A stretch of DNA of 6,059 nt from CAYQAE01 sp964415445 [NCBI: uncultured archaeon]. GTDB lineage: Archaea; CAYQAE01. Below, one piece after another: positions 1 through 6,059 of this stretch; position 1 is the stretch's first letter, and the number at the start of each line of letters is the position of its first letter. Made by a program: the position numbers and the translations under genes. Under the pieces are notes generated by a model. It was not told the origin of the DNA. It did no database searches and worked only from the letters and a program-made list of their open reading frames with translations. Location: positions 1 to 6,059 of the forward strand of contig CAYQAE010000098.1 of assembly GCA_964415445.1 (NCBI GenBank). Direction: 5' to 3'.

Positions 1-1
1 C

Positions 2-112
2 AAAGATGAGAGAATTTGTCCAAAGGATAAAATACCGCTAGAGATGCCAAAATTAGTATTTGTCAGAGGTATAAACCAACAATATTCATCCAAGAAATTG
101 ATGGGTAAATAA
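2..112 (+). CDS. 3' end of an unrecognised gene (partial)
   Basis: An open frame enters from the left edge and gives 36 residues before a TAA stop at 110-112. The tail is basic and ends in KKLMGK. It holds one cysteine in an ICPKDK motif and a hydrophobic strand, PKLVFVRG. I do not recognise the family from this fragment. The case for coding is modest: the frame is open from the edge, the residue mix is plausible, it shares the strand of the HD-domain gene, and it ends 30 bases before that gene starts. It could be co-transcribed with the HD gene, although a weak TATA-like element in the gap could serve the latter separately. The other two plus-strand frames are closed by stops in this stretch. 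An ordinary soluble protein tail is the simplest reading. Confidence 0.55.
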   Translation, partial: KDERICPKDKIPLEMPKLVFVRGINQQYSSKKLMGK

Positions 113-142
113 TTATACTTTTTCTTTTTTAAATAATAAAGT
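111..142 (+). promoter_or_regulatory. Possible TATA element for the HD-domain gene
   Basis: The gap before the ATG at 143 is nearly pure A/T and contains AATTATA at 111-117, about 26-32 bases upstream of the start codon. In archaea a TATA box usually lies about 25-30 bases before the transcription start, so this spacing would fit a leaderless transcript beginning at or near the ATG. No Shine-Dalgarno-like sequence is present, which agrees with that. In DNA this AT-rich, TATA-like strings occur by chance, so the call is weak. Confidence 0.25.
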
Positions 143-655
143 ATGAAAATTAATTCTGATACTGCTTGGAAGATATTGAAGCAAAGATGTTCTAAAAAAA
201 TTGTAGAGCATTGCGAAGCAGTTCTAAATTTAGCATTAAAACTTTCAAAAATATTTAAAGTAGAATTAGATATTGAAAAAATTATAATAGGATCTATTTT
301 GCATGATATTGGAAGATGTAAAACACATGGACCAAAACACGGATTTTTAGGTGCAAAAATTGCAAAAAACTTAAATTTAGATGAGGATATAATTAAAATT
401 ATTGAAAGACATGTAGGCGGAGGAATACCAAAAGAAGAAGCTAAAAATTTAGGATTGCCTAATAAAGATTTTATTCCAAAATCTAATGAAGAAAAATTAG
501 TTTCATATGCTGATAAATGTATATCCCACACTAAAATAATTCCAATTGAGAAAACAATTGATAGGTTTTCAAAAAAGCATGGAAGCGATCATTCAGCAAC
601 AAAATTATTGGTTAAATTAAAAGAAGATGTTGAAAAAAACATATTAAAATCCTAA
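143..655 (+). CDS. HD-domain protein, archaeal TIGR00295-like
   Basis: This 170-residue soluble protein carries the HD metal-binding pattern over most of its length: H23 in the first helix, the H54-D55 doublet in ILHDIGR, H62 and H66, H90 in ERHVGGG, and D124 in YADKC. Those positions would coordinate one or two divalent metals for phosphate-ester or nucleotide hydrolysis. The short length and the ERHVGGGIP and SYADKC segments match the small archaeal HD family I know as TIGR00295, whose substrate is not established to my knowledge. No membrane segment, signal peptide or partner domain (RelA/SpoT, Cas3 or dNTPase) is seen. The ATG at 143 fits the domain start and lacks a Shine-Dalgarno sequence, suggesting leaderless translation. 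The stop lies one base from the stop of the convergent glycosyltransferase. Family is fairly sure; function is not. Confidence 0.85.
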   Translation: MKINSDTAWKILKQRCSKKIVEHCEAVLNLALKLSKIFKVELDIEKIIIGSILHDIGRCKTHGPKHGFLGAKIAKNLNLDEDIIKIIERHVGGGIPKEEAKNLGLPNKDFIPKSNEEKLVSYADKCISHTKIIPIEKTIDRFSKKHGSDHSATKLLVKLKEDVEKNILKS

Positions 656-656
656 A

Positions 657-1838
657 TCAACTTATTGCTTCTTCATATATTTTTCTCAGTTTTTTATTTC
701 TCTTTTTAATATTAAATTTTCCATGAGTTATTTCTTTTTTTCCAGCTTTACCCATTTTATCTCGTAAATTATCATTTTCAATTAATACTTTGATTTTTTC
801 TAAAAATGTTTCAAAATCAAGTTGTCCTGCAAAATTCGGATATTTTTGATTCTTTTGCTCAACTAAATATCCACTAACATTATTTTCAACAATTTCATCT
901 GATACAGGAACTAAATTTCCGACAGTAGTAATAACAGGTAATTTAAAATTCATAGCCTCAAGCAAAACCATACCAAATGTTTCCATCCTAGTTGGTAGGA
1001 CAAAAATATCAGAACTTTGATATATTTCAAATAGCTTCTCTTTATTAATTCTTTTTCTATATATTGTTATATTATCATATTGGCTATAGCGTTTGTAATA
1101 ATTATCAGCTACTTCACCCACATAAATAAGTTGAATGTCATATTTATCTTTTATTTTATCAAAAGCTTCAAACATATTGTCTCCACCTTTTTTATAAAAA
1201 TAACCTCCACCTGCACAACAAAAAAGTACTATATTATCATTTTTTTGTTTTTCTACATCTACTGAAGTTAGGGCAGGATATAGATGCTCTATTTTTTCAA
1301 CAATTTCTTTATCCTTCAAAAATTGTTTCATTCTTCGTTCTAACCATTTCGACCAAGGTAGAAGTTTCTTACAATATTTATTTAACATGAAATTCTTTAA
1401 AATATTTATTCGTTTTTTAGAAGATTTAGATAAACTATTTTGAGCCCAATTTCTTTTCAAAAATTTGCATTCTTCCCATTCATATTTATAATATAACCAA
1501 GGATATGCAAGCATATCTAGATCGATTATATATGGTTTTTTTGAAATAATTGGCCTATTTACCGAATGAATAAGATCTTTAGGTTCTCTAAAATAGGGAA
1601 AATAATCATAATCTAACTTTTTCCATTTCTTTTTTTTCAAAACAGTATAATTTTTATAATTTAGACAATTTGAATTATTTGAAAATACATCAGGAGCAAA
1701 AATTGTCTCGACAATAGGAATTCTAAAATCTGGCTCTATTATATATTTGGTATTATCAGGAGGATTATTTAGAAGTTCATAATGATATCCTTTATGAAAC
1801 TCTATACTATTGTTAATACTTACTTTGATTTCATCCAT
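657..1838 (-). CDS. GT4-like glycosyltransferase with an atypical N-terminal half
   Basis: This 393-residue protein has a clear C-terminal GT-B sugar-nucleotide-binding half. FCCAGGGYFYKKGGD (206-220) stands where GT4 enzymes carry the phosphate-contacting G and K residues. The E-x7-E motif is E286...E294 within METFGMVLLEAM, followed by PVITT (301-305) and SGYLV (322-326). These features indicate a retaining transferase moving a sugar from a nucleotide donor at the cytosolic side. The N-terminal half lacks the usual glycine-rich GT4 opening. It is rich in Tyr and Trp, includes IIDLDMLAYPWLYYK (104-118) and then KLLPWSKW (158-165), and may hold an unusual acceptor site. No membrane segment is visible. 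The ATG at 1838 lies 15 bases after the upstream transferase stop, with a weak GTGA ribosome-site match. Donor, acceptor and product cannot be told. It is probably co-transcribed with its neighbour for surface glycan or glycolipid synthesis. Confidence 0.85.
   Translation of the reverse strand: MDEIKVSINNSIEFHKGYHYELLNNPPDNTKYIIEPDFRIPIVETIFAPDVFSNNSNCLNYKNYTVLKKKKWKKLDYDYFPYFREPKDLIHSVNRPIISKKPYIIDLDMLAYPWLYYKYEWEECKFLKRNWAQNSLSKSSKKRINILKNFMLNKYCKKLLPWSKWLERRMKQFLKDKEIVEKIEHLYPALTSVDVEKQKNDNIVLFCCAGGGYFYKKGGDNMFEAFDKIKDKYDIQLIYVGEVADNYYKRYSQYDNITIYRKRINKEKLFEIYQSSDIFVLPTRMETFGMVLLEAMNFKLPVITTVGNLVPVSDEIVENNVSGYLVEQKNQKYPNFAGQLDFETFLEKIKVLIENDNLRDKMGKAGKKEITHGKFNIKKRNKKLRKIYEEAIS
680..707 (+). 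terminator. T-rich tracts after the HD-domain gene
   Basis: Three short T-runs (680-684, 690-695 and 703-707) begin about 25 bases after the HD gene stop, within the 3' end of the opposing glycosyltransferase gene. Archaeal transcription commonly ends at such U-rich tracts without a hairpin. No convincing stem-loop precedes them. The tracts could also simply reflect AAA- and GAA-rich codons on the minus strand, so the call is weak. Confidence 0.3.
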
Positions 1839-1853
1839 CTAAATTCACATAAA

Positions 1854-3044
1854 TTATTTTTTGCAAATATCATAAAAAATTCTTTCATATTGATCTACCA
1901 TTTGACCAAAACTAAACTTATCAACTATTTTTTTTCGAGCATTTTTGCCAATTTCTTTAGGCGTATTTAAAACTAAATTAAACATTATATTTTCCATCTC
2001 TTTATAATTTTCTGCTAAATACCCTTCTTTCCCATTTGAAATTATTTCAGCCATAGAAGAGTTATTGAAGGTGACTACAATATTCTCACAAGCCATAGCT
2101 TCTAGAAGTGCGTTAGATGTGCTTTCAAATTTTGAAGGGAATAAAAAAATATCAGATAAAGACAAATAATCTGCAATATTTTGGCTTTCAATTGGACCTA
2201 AAAATAGGAAATTATCTATATCCTCAATTTCACTTTTTATTTTCTCAGAATAATTTTTAATCTCTTTAGGACCTATAATTAAAAATTTTATGTCTTTTTT
2301 TCGCATTAATAACTTTTTTCCAACTTTTATAAATATATCTATACCTTTTGAAGGATGAATTCGGCCAACATAAGTTATTACCGTGTTATTATCAAGATTG
2401 AGATCTGTTTCTAAATTATTGTTTTTCTTTCTTTTGTAAATCTCTGTATCAACACCTGAATAGATAACTGAAGTTGAGTTATACTCTTTTATCTCATCTA
2501 AGACATATTTTGAATCTACAATTATATGTGAAACTCTTTTGTAGGTCTCTATCTCCCACAGATGAGCTAAATAATAATTAATATATTCATCGGTAATATC
2601 TTCAATTTTTTTTGGAGCATCAATCGGTTGTCTATCTAATTTTAGATATTTATAATAATCATTAATTGTTTGATTGACTCTCAAAACTATAGGTATCTCT
2701 GGTTGCAGACAGATTTGTGCAGCTTGTGAATCTATACTTATGCAAAAAATTAGATCAACTTTTTTTAATGATGTAATAGATTTCACTTGATCTAGGACTA
2801 AAGAAGAAGTTAAATATTGTCTTTGGAAAAAATTGACTTTAGATAATTTTGAATTATCATAAAAAAGATAGCTAACTTTACCATCTAGTTGTTTTGAACT
2901 ACTACTATACTTTTTCCAATAATTTTTTGGTGAACTTTTGCTAAGTAATATTATTTTATGTCCTCTCTTGCTTAAGACATGGGCAAGTTTATCTACAACA
3001 GATAAACCTAAATTAAGATGAGGTGAGATAAACAATAGATTCAT
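1854..3044 (-). CDS. GT4-family glycosyltransferase
   Basis: This is a complete 396-residue GT-B glycosyltransferase. The N-terminus MNLLFISPHLNLG is typical of GT4 enzymes. DSKYVLDEI (177-185) and YSGVDTEIY (195-203) are the usual linker motifs. YVGRIHPSKGID (225-236) holds the donor-phosphate Arg and Lys, and the E-x7-E motif is E307...E315 in ESTSNALLEAMA, followed by GYLAEN (341-346). Such enzymes are retaining transferases acting at the cytosolic face of the membrane on lipid-linked or protein acceptors. No membrane segment is evident. I chose the ATG at 3044 because the open frame upstream offers only a TTG at 3087-3089 and the family motif begins exactly at this Met. It is the promoter-proximal gene of the two-transferase unit. 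Donor and acceptor are unknown; GT4 membership is secure. Confidence 0.9.
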   Translation of the reverse strand: MNLLFISPHLNLGLSVVDKLAHVLSKRGHKIILLSKSSPKNYWKKYSSSSKQLDGKVSYLFYDNSKLSKVNFFQRQYLTSSLVLDQVKSITSLKKVDLIFCISIDSQAAQICLQPEIPIVLRVNQTINDYYKYLKLDRQPIDAPKKIEDITDEYINYYLAHLWEIETYKRVSHIIVDSKYVLDEIKEYNSTSVIYSGVDTEIYKRKKNNNLETDLNLDNNTVITYVGRIHPSKGIDIFIKVGKKLLMRKKDIKFLIIGPKEIKNYSEKIKSEIEDIDNFLFLGPIESQNIADYLSLSDIFLFPSKFESTSNALLEAMACENIVVTFNNSSMAEIISNGKEGYLAENYKEMENIMFNLVLNTPKEIGKNARKKIVDKFSFGQMVDQYERIFYDICKK

Positions 3045-3150
3045 ATACCAAAAAATATCTGAATTAATTAAAAAAATTATGATTTTCAATAAAGTTATTG
3101 TATTATTTAAAAAGAATTTATTAGAATAAAATTAAATTTAAGGATATAAA
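3045..3150. promoter_or_regulatory. Divergent promoter region between the transferase pair and ABCE1
   Basis: This A/T-rich 106-base gap lies between two diverging start codons and must contain both promoters. For ABCE1, TTATTTAAAAA at 3103-3113 is a reasonable TATA box that would place the transcript start near 3133-3140, giving a short leader. AAGGAT at 3140-3145, five bases before the ATG, could act as a weak ribosome-binding site. For the minus-strand transferases, TAATTAATT around 3062-3070, about 20-26 bases before the ATG, could direct a near-leaderless start, or the same 3101-3110 block read in reverse could serve. No operator-like palindrome stands out. Confidence 0.45.
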
Positions 3151-4926
3151 ATGACTAGAATTGCTATTTTAGAAAAAGACAAATGTAGAGGACCTAAAGA
3201 TTGTCCATATATTTGTCAAAAATTTTGTCCGGGTGTCAGAATTGGAGATGAAACTATAATTGTAGGTGATGATAATTATCCAATTATATCAGAAGAATTA
3301 TGCACAGGCTGTGGGATATGTGTAAAAAAATGTCCCTATGATGCTATAAAAATAATTAATCTACCACAAGAGTTAGAATCAAGTTGTGTGCATCAATATG
3401 GAAAAAATATGTTTAGAATTTATAACCTACCACAAATTAAGGAAGCCTCATCAATTGGACTTTTAGGAGTAAATGGAATTGGAAAAACCACAGTATTAAA
3501 TATATTAGCCGGTAAACTCAAACCTAATTTAGGTAAATTTGAAGATGAAATTAGATGGGACGAGGTTATAAATTTCTTCAGAGGCAAAGAGATTCAAACT
3601 CATTTTATTAAAGTCTCAAAAGGTGAAATTAATTTTTCATACAAACCACAAAAAATACAGGCTATTCCAAAACACTACACTACTACAGTAGAGACTATTT
3701 TGAAAAAATTTGATGAAAGAAAAATATATGACGATATAATTGAAGATTTAGAGCTTAAAAATATTCAAGATAGGAGAATAAAGCACTTAAGTGGTGGTGA
3801 ATTGCAAAGGCTAGCTATTGCAATTGCCTTAGTTAAAAAAGCAGAAATATATATTTTTGATGAACCTGCAAGTTTCTTGGATTGTTTTCAGAGGATAAAA
3901 GTAGCTAAATTAATAAAGAAGCTTACTGATGAAGATAAAACTGTAATTGTAGTAGAGCATGATTTAACTATTTTAGATTTAATATCTGATTATATATCAA
4001 TACTTTATGGTGAATTTGGAGCATATGGAATAGTTTCAGATGTTTATGGATCAAGAATAGGTATAAATTCATATTTAGATGGATTTTTGAAAAATGAAAA
4101 TTTAAGATTTCGACAAAATTCGATTTCCTTCCATAGCCATGGTGCAAAAGATTTTAGTGGATCAAAAGTACTATTTAGATATCCTGAATTTAAAAAAACT
4201 TATTCAGGATTTAAGCTTGAAGTTAGTGAAGCAGAAATTTCAGAAGGTGAAGTTATAGGTGTAGTTGGTCCAAATGGAATAGGTAAAACTACCCTAGCCA
4301 AAATAATAAGTGGTATTGAAAAACATGATGAGGGTAAAATTAAAAATAAAATAAAAATAGCTTATAAACCCCAATATCCAAAAACAAAATCAACGGGCAC
4401 AATAGAAGAAGTCTTGAGAAAAATAGCGGGTTCAAAGATTTATACTTCAAATTTTAAAACTGAAGTATTAAAACCATTAAAGCTAGAAAAATTGCTAACT
4501 AGGGATGTAGAAAAATTAAGTGGAGGAGAGATGCAGAGGATAGCAATTGCAGCTAACATATCTCAAAAAGCAGATCTTTATTTATTTGATGAGCCTTCTG
4601 CATTTTTAGATGTAGAAGAGAGGCTCAATGTTGCTAAAATGATTAGAAAATTAATTGAGAAGACTAAAAAATCTGCTTTTGTAATTGATCATGATATTGA
4701 ATTTATAAATGCAATAGCAGATAATATTATGATATTTGAAGGAATACCTGGTGAGTGCGGAAAAACAATAGGGCCTATGGATAAAAAGGGCGGAATGAAT
4801 CGATTTTTAAAAGAGATGAATATTACCTACAGAAAAGATAAAGAATATAACCGAGCAAGAGTTAACAAATTAGATAGTAGATTAGATCAAAAACAAAAGA
4901 AGCAAAATAAATATTATATCATATGA
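3151..4926 (+). CDS. ABCE1/RLI ribosome-recycling ATPase
   Basis: This complete 591-residue protein has the full ABCE1 layout. The N-terminal iron-sulfur domain has eight Cys in two sets (12, 18, 22, 26 and 51, 54, 57, 61). The first nucleotide-binding domain has Walker A GVNGIGKTT (106-114), signature LSGGELQR (213-220), Walker B IYIFDEP (233-239) and H-loop H270. The hinge YGEFGAYG (286-293) follows. The second domain has Walker A GPNGIGKTT (373-381), signature LSGGEMQR (456-463), Walker B LYLFDEP (476-482) and H514, and the C-terminal hinge includes GGMNRFL (547-553) and ends in YYII. In archaea it splits ribosomes after termination with aRF1 or aPelota, using ATP binding and closure, and stays on the small subunit. 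Catalytic residues look intact. The first cysteine spacing is C-x5-C, where the usual form is C-x4-C. The gene has its own promoter region, and its 3' end overlaps the convergent YcaO gene by 13 bases. Confidence 0.98.
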   Translation: MTRIAILEKDKCRGPKDCPYICQKFCPGVRIGDETIIVGDDNYPIISEELCTGCGICVKKCPYDAIKIINLPQELESSCVHQYGKNMFRIYNLPQIKEASSIGLLGVNGIGKTTVLNILAGKLKPNLGKFEDEIRWDEVINFFRGKEIQTHFIKVSKGEINFSYKPQKIQAIPKHYTTTVETILKKFDERKIYDDIIEDLELKNIQDRRIKHLSGGELQRLAIAIALVKKAEIYIFDEPASFLDCFQRIKVAKLIKKLTDEDKTVIVVEHDLTILDLISDYISILYGEFGAYGIVSDVYGSRIGINSYLDGFLKNENLRFRQNSISFHSHGAKDFSGSKVLFRYPEFKKTYSGFKLEVSEAEISEGEVIGVVGPNGIGKTTLAKIISGIEKHDEGKIKNKIKIAYKPQYPKTKSTGTIEEVLRKIAGSKIYTSNFKTEVLKPLKLEKLLTRDVEKLSGGEMQRIAIAANISQKADLYLFDEPSAFLDVEERLNVAKMIRKLIEKTKKSAFVIDHDIEFINAIADNIMIFEGIPGECGKTIGPMDKKGGMNRFLKEMNITYRKDKEYNRARVNKLDSRLDQKQKKQNKYYII

Positions 4927-6023
4927 AAAATAGGTTTATATCCTATTTTTTTTGGTACCTCAATTAATCTTTTAGAATATCTAGGAACTTCTTCACCATA
5001 TATTGGCTGAAGTGATGGGATTAATACTCTTACTACAGGGATACCTAGCTCTTTTTTAGTTAGATCTGAGATTAATAAATCTAATTTCTTCTTTTTGAGA
5101 ATAGACTTCACGTTTTCAATGTTTGATTTTAAATCCTCTTTCGAAGAATTATCAGATATGTCCTGCATTGACTTTTTAGGACCTGTAGAGTTATATAAAT
5201 GTTCATGAGGAGATGAATCTAACCAAAGTGTATTTTTATTTGCTGCAGAAAATTCTAATGCTTCTGTAAGTGCTCTAAAAAGAGCTATATCTGGATTTAT
5301 ATGAGAACAAACTGTATGATTATATAAAGTATGTTTTTTTCTTTTTGTAGCCAAAAAAACACTAAATGTAGGTATATTAATATCCATAGTTACGTCTTTT
5401 ACATAGTACTTTATTCCTTTTTTATCTAAAAGAAATAATAATTTCTTAACATATTGATTCCTTGATGTTTTAGGATCAATATCTGGCATACATAATTTAT
5501 TTAGAAGTAAAATCATTAATGAATCTCTTTCTATAACTTCAAATATACCATGCAATATTGCTTCTTCTATACAATTTCCACTGGCAAGACCATTTGTATC
5601 TACAATGCTCCAATCTAATTTAGGACTTTTAAAAATTTGATAAACAAATAAAGAAGGCACCAAAAAATATTTTTTATTTATTAGCGAATAAGCCCAACTC
5701 CAGTTAATTTTTAGATCTTCTGAATAATTTTTACTGGCTACAGAGTATAAAACAAATGATTTAGGATCTTTGGCTATTTTTTTTATATTTTTATAGCTAT
5801 TTTTAATCAAGGTAGTATTTATCAAAAAAGAACTGTATCTTTCAAAAGCTTCCATCATTGCACTAACTTGAGTTTGTGTGTCAGTCAATCCTTTTCCATG
5901 ACATGTAATAAAATCTTGAGGGTAAACTAATTTTGTTAATTTTTTGAATTTAATATTTAGTGGTTTTCGAAAAGTTGCTACATAATTAGGTTTAATTTCA
6001 TATTTTGATTTAATTTTATACAC
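4914..6023 (-). CDS. YcaO-domain ATP-dependent peptide-modifying enzyme (start uncertain)
   Basis: YcaO enzymes use ATP to activate peptide-backbone amides, forming azolines, thioamides or amidines. Counting from the GTG at 6021-6023 (369 residues), the frame shows GKGLTDTQ (43-50), the S-x3-E motif S54...E58 in SAMMEAFER, and NGLASGN (144-150). It then shows EEAILHG (153-159) with the E-x2-E motif E162...E165 in EVIERD, and ALTEALE (251-257). The C-terminal part ISDLTKKELG (318-327), VVRVLIPSLQP (330-340) and RYSKRLIEVPKKIGY (348-362) resembles the SagD-like group of natural-product peptide maturases. The end, FHMI, lacks the proline-rich PxPxP tail of many azoline-forming members. EALE has Glu where many relatives have Gln. 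No N-terminal peptide-binding domain is fused. The frame has no stop and no in-frame ATG before the right edge, so the protein may begin outside the window. No TfuA-like or E1-like partner is present here. Family is sure; substrate is unknown. Confidence 0.9.
   Translation of the reverse strand: MYKIKSKYEIKPNYVATFRKPLNIKFKKLTKLVYPQDFITCHGKGLTDTQTQVSAMMEAFERYSSFLINTTLIKNSYKNIKKIAKDPKSFVLYSVASKNYSEDLKINWSWAYSLINKKYFLVPSLFVYQIFKSPKLDWSIVDTNGLASGNCIEEAILHGIFEVIERDSLMILLLNKLCMPDIDPKTSRNQYVKKLLFLLDKKGIKYYVKDVTMDINIPTFSVFLATKRKKHTLYNHTVCSHINPDIALFRALTEALEFSAANKNTLWLDSSPHEHLYNSTGPKKSMQDISDNSSKEDLKSNIENVKSILKKKKLDLLISDLTKKELGIPVVRVLIPSLQPIYGEEVPRYSKRLIEVPKKIGYKPIFHMI
4926..4953 (+). terminator. Hairpin plus T-run terminator for ABCE1
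   Basis: A perfect 9-bp inverted repeat, AAAAATAGG (4926-4934) and CCTATTTTT (4942-4950), encloses a 7-base loop. An eight-T run spans 4946-4953 and includes the end of the right arm. It begins at the last base of the ABCE1 stop codon. The stem is A/U-rich, with two G-C pairs near the loop, so it is only moderately stable, but the layout resembles a factor-independent terminator and a U-tract alone often suffices in archaea. It lies wholly inside the last codons of the opposing YcaO gene. Confidence 0.55.
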
Positions 6024-6059
6024 TTTGTTAATAATGTTATTCTTTTCATTTATAGAATA

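Noticed and set aside
627-642. Short inverted repeat ATGTT...AACAT as a terminator hairpin for the glycosyltransferase unit
   Set aside because: The arms are only 5 bp and A/T-rich, lying inside the HD gene; chance pairing is likely, although the enclosed A/T run could still act as a minus-strand U-tract.
1080-1265. 61-codon plus-strand ORF within the first glycosyltransferase
   Set aside because: It lies wholly antisense to a gene with clear motifs. Its Phe-, Ile- and Tyr-rich product is what the reverse strand of AT-rich coding DNA gives.
1782-1970. 62-codon plus-strand ORF spanning the junction of the two glycosyltransferases
   Set aside because: It is antisense to the end of one gene and the start of the other, has no recognisable motif, and is low in complexity; it is a shadow frame.
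3045-3089. TTG-initiated 15-residue extension of the GT4 gene
   Set aside because: The start would be TTG. The extension precedes the family-typical MNLLFISPHL start and would consume most of the promoter region, so the ATG at 3044 is preferred.
5978-6049. ATG at 6047-6049 on the minus strand as an alternative YcaO start
   Set aside because: It is out of frame with YcaO and closes at a TAG after 23 codons. Using it would require a frameshift for which there is no sign.
1-6059. CRISPR array, tRNA or rRNA genes, insertion sequence, long direct repeats
   Set aside because: No regularly spaced repeats, cloverleaf-like GC-rich stretches, transposase motifs or terminal inverted repeats were seen by eye on either strand.

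Overview
The window looks like chromosomal DNA of a very AT-rich archaeon. The strongest evidence is a complete ABCE1 (RLI) ribosome-recycling ATPase, a protein found in archaea and eukaryotes but not bacteria. Supporting signs are an archaeal-type HD-domain protein, tight gene packing without introns, and few Shine-Dalgarno sequences. The lineage cannot be fixed by eye. A small-genome DPANN-type or other AT-rich archaeon is plausible, but that is inference.

Layout from left to right. The 3' end of an unrecognised plus-strand gene (2-112) is followed after 30 bases by a small HD-domain phosphohydrolase gene (143-655, +). This gene runs head-on into a minus-strand pair of GT4-like glycosyltransferase genes (657-1838 and 1854-3044), with a single base between the two stop codons. 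The pair is separated by 15 bases and is probably one transcript read right to left. A 106-base divergent promoter region (3045-3150) separates the pair from the ABCE1 gene (3151-4926, +). ABCE1 then converges on and overlaps by 13 bases a minus-strand YcaO-family gene (4914-6023). The YcaO reading frame stays open to the right edge, so its true start may lie outside the window.

Functionally the window mixes housekeeping and accessory genes. ABCE1 splits ribosomes after termination. The two glycosyltransferases probably contribute to surface glycan, glycolipid or protein glycosylation. The YcaO protein is an ATP-dependent peptide-backbone-modifying enzyme of unknown substrate, with a C-terminal half resembling the azoline- and thioamide-forming group. 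It is the most interesting item, and its possible partner or substrate genes would lie to the right of the window. A perfect 9-bp inverted repeat followed by a T-run sits just after the ABCE1 stop codon, inside the last codons of the YcaO gene, and probably ends ABCE1 transcription.

No tRNA, rRNA, CRISPR array, insertion sequence or long repeat was seen. No gene-free stretch longer than about 106 bases exists.
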